64,000 nt of DNA. Source: CAYRJA01 sp964424455. Its GTDB lineage: Bacteria; Bacteroidota; Bacteroidia; Chitinophagales; UBA10324. Both the position numbers and the translations under genes were made by a program. Below the pieces are notes generated by a model, which saw only the letters and a list, made by a program, of their open reading frames with translations, searched no databases and was not told where the DNA came from. Position 1 is the first letter of the stretch. Every line of letters begins with the position of its first letter. The stretch spans positions 1-64,000 of the forward strand of contig CAYRJA010000004.1 of the NCBI GenBank assembly GCA_964424455.1, given 5' to 3'. Below are positions 1 through 10,800 of the stretch, piece by piece.

Positions 1-67
1 TTTTTCTTTTATACTTACCTGCCTTTACTTGTAGTTTTCATGCAACAATACCATTCAGAAGAAAAAA

Positions 68-547
68 TTATTCCTCAGTAGAATTACTCTTTCTGTATCT
101 GCTGATTAATTTTTCTGCAACTATTTTATCTATAGGAAAAGACAACGTATCGGTAGAAAGTGTTTTTAGCTGCAACCATCTGAAAGAGAGTTTTTCTCCA
201 TTCCGGTTGGGTTTATTAAAGTCAAATGGAATATCGGTTGTTTTTACTTTCAGTTCTTCAAGAGGTGTTACAAAATAGTAAATGCTGATTAACTGCTGGT
301 CTGTATGAAAAGCTGACGGCTGAAAGAAATCGGTTGTGTAGAAATGTTCACCCACTATTATCTGTTGGTTCAGTTCTTCGCCCCACTCACGAATCAAACA
401 GTCTTTGGCTCCTTCGCCTAACTCCAGCCCACCACCGGGAAATTTGGTAAAACGCATATTAAATCTCTCTTCATCCACTACTAAAATTTCATTTCCGACA
501 TTCAGTAATAAACCATATACACGGACATTAAAACGGGAAATTTTCAT
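68..547 (-). CDS. NUDIX hydrolase
   Basis: A 159-residue NUDIX-fold pyrophosphohydrolase; such enzymes cleave nucleoside diphosphate-X substrates in the cytoplasm. The NUDIX box lies at residues 39-60: G39, E45, R53-E54 and E57-E58 are all present, while the late glycine of the consensus is replaced by asparagine. The metal-binding glutamates are intact, so it should be active. The substrate cannot be told from sequence. It is transcribed leftward and reads out of the window edge; the 67 bases beyond its stop hold nothing recognisable. The start codon is the first ATG and encodes MKISRFNVR, directly before the first beta strand of the fold. Confidence 0.85.
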   Translation of the reverse strand: MKISRFNVRVYGLLLNVGNEILVVDEERFNMRFTKFPGGGLELGEGAKDCLIREWGEELNQQIIVGEHFYTTDFFQPSAFHTDQQLISIYYFVTPLEELKVKTTDIPFDFNKPNRNGEKLSFRWLQLKTLSTDTLSFPIDKIVAEKLISRYRKSNSTEE

Positions 548-768
548 TATTTTGTTGATAATATTAGGATTGATTATACTAAAGTATAGTTAACGAACCT
601 TCAAGAGGACATAATTTTATCCCTCCAAAAAACCTAACAAATAGTTATGACATGAGTTCAATTTTCTATGGAAGGAGAAATTGATTTTTTTATTGAATTC
701 CCAATCGCAAAGAAATATAATCTTATGATTAAGAGTACAAAAATGAATCAGGAGAGAGAAAATATTCA

Positions 769-776
769 TAAATTTG
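769..776 (+). promoter_or_regulatory. Bacteroidota -7 promoter box for the 853 gene
   Basis: TAAATTTG matches the Bacteroidota -7 consensus TAnnTTTG and lies 77 bases before the ATG of the T9SS gene at 853. No convincing -33 TTG box is visible. The 305-base gap from 548 to 852 holds nothing else I can support; it separates the divergent NUDIX and T9SS genes. Confidence 0.5.
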
Positions 777-852
777 ACATTGATTAACCCCACAATTTTC
801 TAATTAAAAGTTTACAAAACTCAACATTAAAGCTAAATCCAAAAATTAAATC

Positions 853-2373
853 ATGAAACAGAAATTAATTACACTCTTCACGTTCCTTTTCACTACAATC
901 ATTTATAGTTCTGCACAAACAACGATTTGGAAAGAAGATTTTGAATCCGGCGGTACTAACTTTGAATTGAACACTTCAGATGTTATTGATGGTACAACTT
1001 GTCGTGGTACAAACCCATGGAATCTTTGGGTGGTCAATAAATCTTATCAGGGATTTGTCGGAACTGTAAATAATGTTACTAATTGTTTGAATGAGTTAAC
1101 CAGTACTGGTTTTAATGTTAAGAATACACAGAATCAACCATCAAGTTTTACAGGATATCCTCAGAGTAATTACCTGCATGTTTATTCTCCTTTTACTAAA
1201 GATAGAGCCGGTATTGATAATGCCAACTGGTTTTATGGATATGCTTCAGGCGATCCATGCGGTTCGGCAGGATTTTATTTCTGTAAAATGAAAACAGGAA
1301 TTTCTACAGCAGCCCATTCGAGTGTTACACTAAAATTCTGGTGGATGAATGGAGCTGAAAGTGTTTATGGTCGTGTTTATTACAGCATTGATCAGGGAAA
1401 CACATGGACATTGATAACCTCGCCGGTTAAAGATTATATTGCCCAGAAAACATGGAAACAGCAATCCATTACTTTACCTGCATTTGGCAATCAAACAGAC
1501 CTTCGGTTCGGTTTCATGTTTGTAAACACATCATCAACAACCGCACAAAGGCAGAATGATGCCTCTCCCGGCGTTTCAATAGACGAAATCAGTCTGGAAG
1601 TGCCTGACTGTGTGGCTGAAGCCGGAACTGTAACAGCCGTAAAAGACACCATTTGCTCCGGCACACCCGCCATGCTGAATACTGCAGGCGGTGTGGGTAC
1701 TATGCAGTGGCAATCATCCTTAACACCATCAGGAGGATTTACAAATCTATCAACAAATGTCAGTCTGGTTGACCTTCCGCAGCAGACTACCTATTACCGC
1801 GTATTTGTAGGAGGCGGCGCTTGTGCCGATTCTTCTGCTCCTTACAAAATAATTGTAAACCCTTCGCCGGTAGCAGATTTTTCTTTTATTGTAACAGGCA
1901 AACATGTGGTTTTCACAAACACCAGTCAGGGCGCTAACCGGTACAAATGGAATTTTGCTGATAATACGCCGGAAAGTACTGTTGATAACCCTACCCACGA
2001 CTATGCTGCTGATGGAACTTATTATGTGTGCATGGAAGCGCTTAACGGCTCAAATTGTTCATTCACGATTTGTAAGTATGTGGACATAGGAGGCACCGGT
2101 ATAGCTGATGCCGGTACTGAAAACAACTGGACGGTATTTTTCTCTTCACCTAATGACATTATTAACATTTCAGGAGATGAGTTAGTAAAAAGTAACTTGA
2201 CTATTCGGATATATGATTTACTCGGAAGAGAAATGTGTAACAAAAAATTTGTAAGAGGACAGGAGAATCCTTTGCAGATAAATACTTCATCACTATCGAA
2301 GGGAATGTATATTCTGGAAATCAGTAACAGCGATACAAGAGTTTTATTACATGTCGAGAAGATACTAAAATAA
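853..2373 (+). CDS. T9SS-secreted protein with Ig-like and PKD domains
   Basis: A 506-residue surface or secreted protein. Residues 1-21 form a Sec signal peptide ending SSAQ. The first half is a beta-rich MAM/lectin-like module. An Ig-like module starts near residue 258 (AGTVTAVKDTIC, then MQWQSS and TTYYRV) and is followed by a PKD domain (VVFTNTSQ, YKWNFAD, PTHDYAADGTYYVC). The C-terminus is a type A T9SS sorting domain (LTIRIYDLLGREM, then LSKGMYILEI). It is a paralogue of the two minus-strand genes at 56477 and 59233, which share the Ig-PKD-sorting tail. It is followed by a strong terminator, so it is a single-gene unit. Ligand unknown; adhesion is inferred. Confidence 0.85.
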   Translation: MKQKLITLFTFLFTTIIYSSAQTTIWKEDFESGGTNFELNTSDVIDGTTCRGTNPWNLWVVNKSYQGFVGTVNNVTNCLNELTSTGFNVKNTQNQPSSFTGYPQSNYLHVYSPFTKDRAGIDNANWFYGYASGDPCGSAGFYFCKMKTGISTAAHSSVTLKFWWMNGAESVYGRVYYSIDQGNTWTLITSPVKDYIAQKTWKQQSITLPAFGNQTDLRFGFMFVNTSSTTAQRQNDASPGVSIDEISLEVPDCVAEAGTVTAVKDTICSGTPAMLNTAGGVGTMQWQSSLTPSGGFTNLSTNVSLVDLPQQTTYYRVFVGGGACADSSAPYKIIVNPSPVADFSFIVTGKHVVFTNTSQGANRYKWNFADNTPESTVDNPTHDYAADGTYYVCMEALNGSNCSFTICKYVDIGGTGIADAGTENNWTVFFSSPNDIINISGDELVKSNLTIRIYDLLGREMCNKKFVRGQENPLQINTSSLSKGMYILEISNSDTRVLLHVEKILK

Positions 2374-2397
2374 CAGTAGCTTAAAATTCCATAGAGA

Positions 2398-2430
2398 GAG
2401 TGTATGACAGATTTGTCATACACTCTTTTT
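2398..2430 (+). terminator. Rho-independent terminator after the 853 gene
   Basis: A perfect 12-bp stem (GAGTGTATGACA at 2398-2409 with its complement at 2414-2425), a 4-base loop and a run of five Ts starting at 2426. It lies 25 bases after the stop of the T9SS gene and insulates it from the methyltransferase at 2528. Confidence 0.85.
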
Positions 2431-2527
2431 ATTTTAGAGATAAATTTGTTGTAACAGGAAAACTTTGGTGAACAATAAATAACAGGTTTCACCAAATCCT
2501 TTATGATATTAGCCGAAAAATAGCTGA

Positions 2528-3187
2528 ATGAAGAGAGGAGTACTTCGCTGGAAAATAGCTCAGAGTTTTGAAATCAACTGGTGGCAGCGTTATCTGAGAA
2601 AAAAAGATTTGCAGCAGTATGCCGAATGGAAAAGAAATTACTGGAATAACCTGTTGTCTGAAATCAATGATGTTGTTCAGTTAAAAGACGGAAATAAAAT
2701 TATGGATGCGGGCTGTGGTCCTGCCGGAATTTTTATGGTAACAGAAAAGTTTAATCCTGTTGCAGTGGACCCGCTGCTGGATGAGTATGAACAAAAGCTT
2801 TCGCACTTTAAGAAATCCTTCTACCCTTCAGTTCATTTTGTTTCTCAGCCGTTAGAAGAATTTACTTCAGTTGAAAAATTTGATTTCGTATTCTGCATGA
2901 ATGCCATTAATCATGTAGCTGATTTAAAACTCAGTTTTGATAAAGTGGTTGAATTTGCCAAACCCGGTGGTAAAATTATCATCACTATTGATGCCCATAA
3001 TTTTTCTTTCTTTAAAAAACTATTCCGTCTTATACCCGGCGATGTGTTACACCCTCACCAGTTTGATTTAAGGGAGTATGAAGAAATGCTAACATTTAGG
3101 AATTGCCAAATAGAGAAACGAATCAAACTGAAGAGTGAATTTTTCTTTGACCATTATTTACTGGTTGCAAAAAAGAATCAGAAATAG
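2528..3187 (+). CDS. Class I SAM-dependent methyltransferase
   Basis: A 219-residue methyltransferase. Motif I, binding S-adenosylmethionine, is at residues 57-68 (KIMDAGCGPAGI); the acidic ribose-binding position follows in VAVDPLLD, and FDFVFCMNAINHV is motif IV. The C-terminal part (PGGKIIITIDAHN) is typical of the family. The N-terminal 50 residues are basic and tryptophan-rich and may contact the substrate, which I cannot identify. The last 10 bases overlap, tail to tail, the end of the DUF2279 gene on the other strand. Cytoplasmic; it may be transcribed from a promoter in the 154-base spacer after the upstream terminator. Confidence 0.75.
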   Translation: MKRGVLRWKIAQSFEINWWQRYLRKKDLQQYAEWKRNYWNNLLSEINDVVQLKDGNKIMDAGCGPAGIFMVTEKFNPVAVDPLLDEYEQKLSHFKKSFYPSVHFVSQPLEEFTSVEKFDFVFCMNAINHVADLKLSFDKVVEFAKPGGKIIITIDAHNFSFFKKLFRLIPGDVLHPHQFDLREYEEMLTFRNCQIEKRIKLKSEFFFDHYLLVAKKNQK

Positions 3188-4119
3188 CAGGAGTGTAACA
3201 CTAACTTGTTTCCGGTATTGTATTCTATAGCAGGAAATGGAATTTTAATGGAGTTCATCATCAGGAGAAGAGTTTTCAGGAACTGTGATTTTGTATTAAT
3301 GCGTGTAAGGTCAGCATCGAGTGATAAATAAAACTGCCTTACCCGCTGCCTTGATGTACCTTTTACAATACCATCTTCTTCCCAACTATTTACAAACCCT
3401 CCGTACATTTCTTCTGCTCCGTAGCCGACAGAAACATTCAACCACTTAGGAAATTTCTTTTCTTCATTCATAAAAGTGGAAGGATTTACACTGAGCCAGT
3501 AAGTTTGTCCATTATAGTCTTTGATTACTTTTTCAGGCAGACTTGTTCCGTACAGATTATCTGCCCTTGATTTTAATTCAGAAGGATAGCGGACAGGATG
3601 AGAAGAAAATTTCAGTTGAATACGTTGTTCTCCCCACGCTAACTGCTGAGAAACTACTAAGGCAGAACCAAGTGTGTTGGCAGAAAAGTCTTCAACCGAA
3701 AAACCCCACTTAGACGAAAAGCCATCTAATATCTCTATTGTAGTTTGTAACACTGAGCCGGTTAATCCTCCATGCCATGCAGCTTGCTTGTCGGAAAGTC
3801 CTGCCCACTTCATTGCGTTTACGCTCCATACGCCTTCAAAGTAAGAAGTGTAACAGTGTCCGGCTTTGTCTATCTGTTCCCACTCACCCATGTCATTAAA
3901 AAAGTGAAAAGAAGAACGAGGGTAATTTTTATACCATAACTGATTCAGTCCAATCATTGTTCCTCCGTAAATTGCCGTCCATGAACCGGCTATCAGGTAA
4001 ACTCTTTTTTTGTTTAATGAATCAGACGGAGTAAGGAATTGATTCAATCTACTTTGACAAAATGATGTAACCGGTGTTACAGTTATCAAAAATAAAAAGA
4101 GTAAACTTTTGTAATTCAT
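3178..4119 (-). CDS. DUF2279 family exported protein
   Basis: A 313-residue protein with a signal peptide (MNYKSLLFLFLITVTPVTSFC). The central region resembles DUF2279, a family of predicted periplasmic or outer-membrane proteins: a hydrophobic segment containing YGGTMIGLNQLWY, then DKAGHCYTSYF and WHGGLTGSVLQTTIEILDGF. The function of this family is unknown. It converges with the methyltransferase gene, overlapping its last 10 bases. The 77-base spacer to purM on its right holds a TGTTACA copy at 4141, with two more close by inside the 5' end of the gene. Probably transcribed after purM on the same strand. Confidence 0.7.
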   Translation of the reverse strand: MNYKSLLFLFLITVTPVTSFCQSRLNQFLTPSDSLNKKRVYLIAGSWTAIYGGTMIGLNQLWYKNYPRSSFHFFNDMGEWEQIDKAGHCYTSYFEGVWSVNAMKWAGLSDKQAAWHGGLTGSVLQTTIEILDGFSSKWGFSVEDFSANTLGSALVVSQQLAWGEQRIQLKFSSHPVRYPSELKSRADNLYGTSLPEKVIKDYNGQTYWLSVNPSTFMNEEKKFPKWLNVSVGYGAEEMYGGFVNSWEEDGIVKGTSRQRVRQFYLSLDADLTRINTKSQFLKTLLLMMNSIKIPFPAIEYNTGNKLVLHSCYF

Positions 4120-4196
4120 CTATGGCAGAAGTGCAAAGTGTGTTACAGTTATTGTATAAATTGAAAAAGTAACAGGTATCACTCTATACATTGAGT

Positions 4197-5366
4197 TTAA
4201 AATTCAAAAACTCCCTTTTCAGATTTTATAGTCAGTGAATTCTTGCCGGCAGATTCACATCTTCCTACTATTCTTGATTCAATATTGAATGAAGCAGCCA
4301 TATCCATTATTTCTTTTGCAGCATTTTCTTCACAATATATTTCCAAACGGTGACCCATATTAAATACCTGATACATTTCACTCCACGGAGTTTTTGATTC
4401 CTGCTGTATAAGATTGAACAAAGGAGGAACAGGAAAAAGATTGTTCTTTACAACACGGAGATGGTTCGCATAGTGTAACACTTTCTTTTGACCGCCTCCG
4501 CTGCAATGAATCACTCCTGAAATAGCTTTCCTCAAATTCCTGTAAACTAATTTCATAACCGGTGCGAATGTGCGGGTAGGAGAGAGGAGCATTTTTCCTA
4601 CATTCAAATCTACTCCTTCCACCGTATCTGTAAGTTTCTTGCTGCCGGAATAAACTAACTCAACAGGAGTATTAGGATCAAATGATTCAGGATATTTTGT
4701 CCGGTAATCTTTCTGTAACACATCGTGGCGCGCAGCGGTCAGCCCGTTGCTGCCGATACCACTGTTGTATTCCGTTTCGTATGATGCTCTCCCATAGGAA
4801 GCAAGACCGACAATTACATGACCGGCTTTGATATTGTTCTCAATAATGTCGCTCCTTTTTGTGCGGCAGGAAATAGTGCTGTCCACGCTCACGGTACGAA
4901 TGACATCACCCATGTCAGCCGTTTCACCGCCCATGTAATGTATGTGGATACCACATCCACGCATCCGTTCGATAAATTCATGATTTCCTTCAATAATTTC
5001 TTTAACCACTTCGCCCGGAATCAGATGTTTGTTGCGGTTAATTACTGAACTGAAAAGAAAGTTATCTGTAAAGCCGGCACAAATCAGGTCATCAATGTTC
5101 ATCACAATACTGTCCTGTGCAATTCCTTTCCAGACTGAAATATCACCTGTTTCTTTCCAGTAGATATATGCCAATGAAGATTTAGTGCCGGAACCGTCAG
5201 CATGAACGGTGTTACAGTAATCGTTATCGCCGCTTAAAACATCAGGAAAGATTTTGCAGAACGCATTTGGGAATAAACCTTTATCCAGATTTTTTATGGC
5301 TTTATAAACATCCTCCTTTGAGGCGCTGACTCCCCGTTGTGCGTATTTGAGTTTATCTTCTGACAC
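4197..5366 (-). CDS. purM: Phosphoribosylformylglycinamidine cyclo-ligase (AIR synthase)
   Basis: Catalyses the ATP-dependent closure of FGAM to aminoimidazole ribonucleotide, step five of purine synthesis. The 389-residue length matches the long form usual in Bacteroidota. Family landmarks seen: YAQRGVSASKEDVYKAI at the start, VHADGSGTKSSLAYIYW, DDLICAGFTDNFLF, the GGETADMGDVIRT loop that contacts ATP/metal, GLASYGRASYETEYNSGIGSNG, and CSGGGQKKVL. The C-terminal domain ends MGHRLEIYC and RIVGRCE. It stands alone, without other pur genes, with 130 bases to the neighbouring epimerase gene. Start chosen at MSEDKLKYAQRG. Confidence 0.93.
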   Translation of the reverse strand: MSEDKLKYAQRGVSASKEDVYKAIKNLDKGLFPNAFCKIFPDVLSGDNDYCNTVHADGSGTKSSLAYIYWKETGDISVWKGIAQDSIVMNIDDLICAGFTDNFLFSSVINRNKHLIPGEVVKEIIEGNHEFIERMRGCGIHIHYMGGETADMGDVIRTVSVDSTISCRTKRSDIIENNIKAGHVIVGLASYGRASYETEYNSGIGSNGLTAARHDVLQKDYRTKYPESFDPNTPVELVYSGSKKLTDTVEGVDLNVGKMLLSPTRTFAPVMKLVYRNLRKAISGVIHCSGGGQKKVLHYANHLRVVKNNLFPVPPLFNLIQQESKTPWSEMYQVFNMGHRLEIYCEENAAKEIMDMAASFNIESRIVGRCESAGKNSLTIKSEKGVFEF

Positions 5367-5497
5367 AGAGTTATAAATTGAAGTGCGAAGATAAGTAATA
5401 GTGATTGCGAATTTTCAAATGTTGATTCAGGAAGCATTGGAGGTATGAAAACCGCTATCTGATATCTGCCGGTATTTATTGAGCAATAATTTCCTTG

Positions 5498-6472
5498 CTA
5501 AAAAGAATCTACCGTCATCTCCAACCCCTTCTTAAATGTAATCTGAGGTTTGTAGCCCAACATTCTTTCTGCCTTGGCAGTATTCGCCTGCGATTGTGGA
5601 ATATCTCCTGCACGCCGTTCAATGTGAACAGGGGATATATTTGTTTTTAAAATGGACTGCAGAAAGTGAAACATATCAAGAAGCGTGTGCTGGTCGCCAA
5701 CCGCAATATTGAATACTTCACCATAAGCTAATTCGTTGTTGGTAAGAATTGCTCTGATATTTGCCTGCACTGCATTTTCAACAAAAGTGAAATCGCGTGT
5801 TTGCTTTCCGTCGCCGTGAATAGTGGGAGCAACTCCTTTTTTCAGTTGTGCAATAAACTTTGGAATTACTGCGGCATATTGTCCGTTAGGATCTTGACGC
5901 GGACCAAAGATGTTGAAGTAGCGCAATCCTATAATTTTCATTCCATAATTCAATCCAAACACATGAGCATACAGTTCATTACTGTATTTTGAAACAGCAT
6001 AAGGAGAAAGTTGTTTGCCAATTTTCTCTTCTACCTTAGGTAATCCCGGATGGTCACCGTAAACAGATGAAGAAGAAGCATACACTATTCTTTTGATTCC
6101 CGCATCACGAGCAGCTAACAGCATGTTTAGAAAACCATCACAGTTAATATGGTTTGTTGTAACAGGATCTTTTACAGAGCGCGGAACAGAGCCAAGCGCC
6201 GCCTGATGCAACAGATAATCCATCCCTTCACATGCTTTCCGGCATTCATTGATGTTACAGATGTCGCCTTCAATAAATTCATAGTTTGGATTGGAACGGA
6301 ATAAATCAACATTCTCCTTTCTGCCTGTAAGCAAATTATCTAACACACGAACTTTTTTCGCGCCATACTTCAAAAGATATTCTACAATGTGAGAACCGAT
6401 AAATCCGGCACCGCCTGTAACAAGAAAACTGTTCTGAGTAATATCTTTTTCGTGAAATGGTTTATCGTACAT
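5498..6472 (-). CDS. NAD-dependent UDP-N-acetylhexosamine 4-epimerase-like SDR (WbpP/TviC-like)
   Basis: A 324-residue extended short-chain dehydrogenase. The NAD-binding TGGAGFIGS lies at residues 19-27. The catalytic triad is serine in YASSSSVYGD (131-140) and Tyr158/Lys162 in YAVSK. The region RYFNIFGPRQDPNGQYAAVIPKF is characteristic of the UDP-GlcNAc/UDP-GalNAc 4-epimerases such as WbpP. It would interconvert UDP-sugars in the cytoplasm for polysaccharide building. It lies 106 bases downstream of rmlB on the same strand, so the two probably form one sugar-nucleotide unit. The precise hexosamine substrate is inferred from family resemblance only. Confidence 0.82.
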   Translation of the reverse strand: MYDKPFHEKDITQNSFLVTGGAGFIGSHIVEYLLKYGAKKVRVLDNLLTGRKENVDLFRSNPNYEFIEGDICNINECRKACEGMDYLLHQAALGSVPRSVKDPVTTNHINCDGFLNMLLAARDAGIKRIVYASSSSVYGDHPGLPKVEEKIGKQLSPYAVSKYSNELYAHVFGLNYGMKIIGLRYFNIFGPRQDPNGQYAAVIPKFIAQLKKGVAPTIHGDGKQTRDFTFVENAVQANIRAILTNNELAYGEVFNIAVGDQHTLLDMFHFLQSILKTNISPVHIERRAGDIPQSQANTAKAERMLGYKPQITFKKGLEMTVDSF

Positions 6473-6578
6473 ATATTAATTTGAAGGTTTACAAATTTAA
6501 AATTCAGAAATGAAAACATTACTGAAAGTAAATCTGTTGAAACATAAATTTTAATGCTCAATATATCTCATTATTAAA

Positions 6579-7655
6579 TTACCGTTTAACATACTGACCT
6601 TCGTAGTATTTCTGATAATCGCCACTGGTAACACGGTTTAGCCATTCCTCATTCTGCAAATACCAGTCAACTGTTTTCTCTAATCCTTCTTCAAATTGCA
6701 GAGACGGCTTCCATCCTAATTCTTTATTGAGTTTGCTTGCATCTATGGCGTATCTCAGATCGTGTCCTGCTCTGTCTTTCACGAAAGTAATCAGTTTGGA
6801 CGAAGTCCCTTCAGCACGATTCAGTTTTTTGTCCATAATCTTACAGAGAAGATGAATCAGGTCTATATTTTTCCATTCGTTGATACCGCCGATGTTGTAA
6901 GTATCTCCTGTTTTCCCTCTATGAAAAATGGTATCAATTGCTCTTGCATGATCTTCCACCCACAACCAGTCGCGGATATTTTCTCCTTTGCCATAGACAG
7001 GAACCGGCTTGTTGTTTTTTATATTATTAATTGCAAGCGGAATTAATTTTTCAGGAAACTGATACGAACCATAATTATTGGAACAGTTGGAAACCACTAC
7101 CGGCAAACCGTAAGTATGATAATAAGCTCTGACTAAATGATCAGAACTTGCCTTTGAAGATGAATACGGAGAGCGCGGATCGTAAGAAGTTTCTTCAGTG
7201 AAAAATCCCTGCTCACCCAGCGAACCGTAAACTTCATCAGTGGATATATGATAGAAAAGATGGTTGGCAGCAGATGAAGATTCTTGTGTCAGCCAGGTAT
7301 GACGGGCAGCATTCAAGAGATTCACCGTACCGACAATATTGGTCATGATGAATTCCATCGGGTTGGCAATGGAACGGTCAACATGCGATTCGGCAGCAAG
7401 GTGAATTATGCTGTCAAACTTTTGTTCCTGAAATAATTGCTGAATAAAATTTCCGTCAACGATGTCTCCCTTTACAAACAGGTAGTTGGGCTTTGATTCT
7501 ATGTCGCTGAGATTTTCAAGATTGCCGGCATAAGTCAGCTTGTCAAGATTTACGATTTTATAATCAGGATATTTATTGACAAACAACCTAACTAAGTGAG
7601 AGCCGATAAATCCGGCGCCGCCTGTTATTAAAATTTTCTTACTGAAGTTTTGCAT
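6579..7655 (-). CDS. rfbB: dTDP-glucose 4,6-dehydratase
   Basis: Second enzyme of dTDP-L-rhamnose synthesis: converts dTDP-glucose to dTDP-4-keto-6-deoxyglucose. At 358 residues it has the normal length. TGGAGFIGSH is at residues 11-20, the catalytic STDEVYG at 138-144 (Asp140, Glu141), and the Tyr164/Lys168 pair in YSSSK. LAAESHVDRS and NIRDWLWVEDH are also diagnostic. The next two pathway genes, rmlC and rmlD, are 32 kb away at 39423-40846, and no rmlA glucose-1-phosphate thymidylyltransferase is seen in the window. Start at the first ATG, two codons after which the Rossmann strand begins. Confidence 0.92.
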   Translation of the reverse strand: MQNFSKKILITGGAGFIGSHLVRLFVNKYPDYKIVNLDKLTYAGNLENLSDIESKPNYLFVKGDIVDGNFIQQLFQEQKFDSIIHLAAESHVDRSIANPMEFIMTNIVGTVNLLNAARHTWLTQESSSAANHLFYHISTDEVYGSLGEQGFFTEETSYDPRSPYSSSKASSDHLVRAYYHTYGLPVVVSNCSNNYGSYQFPEKLIPLAINNIKNNKPVPVYGKGENIRDWLWVEDHARAIDTIFHRGKTGDTYNIGGINEWKNIDLIHLLCKIMDKKLNRAEGTSSKLITFVKDRAGHDLRYAIDASKLNKELGWKPSLQFEEGLEKTVDWYLQNEEWLNRVTSGDYQKYYEGQYVKR

Positions 7656-7814
7656 TTTTAAATTGACAGATTAAATAACCGATGGCGAAGGTCGCTATAC
7701 CTGACCATATTTCCCATTAAGGACATTATATTTTATGATACAATATTTTTTACACATAGTAATACCCGTATTCTCAAAAGTAGTTTCTTTGCAGGTGGTT
7801 TAAATTAAATTATA

Positions 7815-10800
7815 TTGAAAATTACAGAGCAATCCTCTTCAGACAGAGAAACAGTTTCATATATTAAAGAAGCAATCCGATCAGGTTCGATATTCTTAGG
7901 AAAAGCCAATCGCATACTAAATAGTAACGGTGTACAGTTAAAAAAACTGAACAAGGAAAAGGCTGAGGCGGAATTTAGTGTTAAGAGTGAATCATCGTGG
8001 AGCAAGCGGTACAAAGTGGTCATCAAGGGTTACAATTCTTCTTCCATTTATATTTCCTGCAACTGTCCGTACAACTGGAGTAATGTATGTAAACATTCAG
8101 TGGCTTCACTTATTTTTCTAAGAGATGAAATAGAAGTAGGAGAGAATGCAGGAACAACAAAGAAGGATTCGGAAGTAAACTCTGCTGTTGGTTTACAGAA
8201 CAATACTATCCGAATAAAAGAACTCGGTTTCAATGAATTGATAGACCTGCTTTCATGGAAGAAATACAATCTTGCCAGCGCTCTTTACCGGAACGGACAT
8301 GTGAAGATGGAAGATAGAGAAGGCAATAAGGCATTCTACAATGTATATTACAGGCAACATAATTATAAAGTTACTCTTGAATATGATACGGATACTTGCG
8401 AGTTGAAACTTTCATGTAATTGCAACACTACTGAACAGATATGTATTCATAAGAGCAGTGCACTTTTAGCGCTTAGTGGAACTTATGGCTCTCAGGGATT
8501 AAAATATTTAAAAGACTGGACAGAGGAAAAGAAAAGACTTCTTGCTGAATATGGTTATTCTTTGTCAGATAATATAGATGATAAGTTTAAATTTGGAATT
8601 GGTTCCGGTGGTATCTATCTGGAAGCGTTTGACAGTTCACTGCATAAACTTCCGGGCACAACAGATTTTACTAAACTGTCAGAAAAGTTTTTATCCTCCG
8701 GTTCATTAACTGACGAGTCACTTCCTTTTCTTAAAGATAAATTACAGCCGGTTGAACCGGTGTATGTTTTTTTCAGAGAGGAGTATGCTTACAGCTATCC
8801 GGATACATCGTTCAGGGTTTTTGCAGGAAAGAGAAAAAAGAATGGTGAGTTTTACAAGAACCCAACTCCATATTCAGATTTAAAAGAGAAAGAATCGTTA
8901 CTGACAGATGAAAAGGATGAAGAGATTATCCGTCTGTCACTGGTACTCGATAGAAATGTACTGCTTGCTTCTTTCAATAGTCGCCATGTTGATAGACCCG
9001 CATCACATGGTGACATCAGTAAAGATACTTATCACAGTCTTCTCCGGAAAGATGGAGAGGTACTTGAGAAAATATTTCAGGCAGTAGCCGGCAAAACAGT
9101 ATTCCTCGGAGTAGTGGAATGGAGAGCGCTTTCCCCTGACTTAATTAATCCGTTTTCTGTTTCTGAACACCGCATTAGTATTTCAGTGGAAGTAGATGAA
9201 AAAGATGGAGATATTATTCTTTCACCGGTTGTATTGATAGCCGGAGAGAAGAAAAGTGTTAAAGATTTTGAAAAGTTCTCCTCATGGATTTGGGTCTTAG
9301 GGAAGAAGTTATATAAAATGCAGTCGCTGGATGACATTGTGATAATTGAATATTTCATAAACAAACAGAATATAAAATTCAGAACAACAGACTTCGAACC
9401 GATATTTAATAGCTTACTGAAACCGATGGCAAAGAAAGTTGCTGTAAATTATCTCTCTCGGAAAATAGAAAGAGTAGAAGGGCTGAAACCTGCTGTGAAT
9501 TTGTATCTCAGAGAGTATGATAACTTTCTCCTTTTCACACCTCGCTTTGAATATGCTCATGGAAAGATAAAAGAGGAAGCAGTGTTACACTCGAAAAATG
9601 ATATTCAGATGATTGATGCGGATACGATATTTCAATTGAGCCGGAATATGGAAGTGGAAAAAGAATACACTGATTTTTTTCAATCGCTTCATCCATCCTT
9701 CAGTCGGAACAAGGAGCAGGAATTTTATTACTTGTCTGCAGATAAATTAATGGAGCGTGGATGGTTCTTTGATGTGTTTGATAAACTAAAGGAAAAAAAT
9801 ATTAATGTATTTGGCAGGAATGAACTTACTAAGATAAAATACAACACCAATCGCCCCAACATACGGATGCAGGCAGGCAGCGGTATTGACTGGTTTGATA
9901 TGGAAGTGAAAGTCAGCTTCGGTGATTTGGAAGTGTCGCTTATGGAAATTCGCAAAGCGATTATTGCCCGTCAATCCTATGTTTCTCTCAGCGACGGATC
10001 TATCGGTATGTTACCCGAAGAATGGTTAGAGAAGTATGCATCACTTTTTAGAATTGGGAAAATAAAAGACGACACGCTTCGTGTTTCCAAATTGCACTTT
10101 ACCATTATTGATGCATTGGAAAAAGAAATAGATAATGAGAAGGTGTTACAGGAGTTGCAGGAGAAAAGACAGAAGCTGGTGAAGTTTTCACACATTGAAA
10201 AAGTAGCTGTTCCGAAAAATGTGAAAGCTCAATTGCGCCATTACCAACAAGGTGGTTTCCATTGGCTAAAATTTCTGCATGAGTTTAAGTGGGGCGGCTG
10301 TCTGGCAGATGACATGGGACTGGGGAAAACGCTGCAGGTACTAACACTGTTACAGCACTTGAAAAATGAAAAACAGCTCGCCACTTCGCTGATTGTAGTG
10401 CCAACTACTTTGATTTTTAACTGGCAGGAGGAAGTCAGAAAATTCTGTCCCGGTTTATCCATTCATATTCATCGTGGCGCCGAACGCAGTGAAAGTTCAG
10501 ATGAATTTTCAAAGTACGATATTGTGCTGACTACTTATGGTACGCTACGAAGCGATATAAAATGGATAAAAGATTTCAGCTTTGATTATGTCATATTAGA
10601 TGAATCACAGGCAATAAAAAATCCTTCTTCGCAAATTTCACGCGCGGTTCGCTTACTGAATGCGCAGCATCGTCTTGCAATGACCGGAACACCTGTCGAG
10701 AACAATACATTTGATTTGTATTCGCAGCTTGAATTTTTGAATCCCGGATTCCTGGGATCACAGGAATTTTTCAGAGGAGAATATGCCACACCGATTGATA

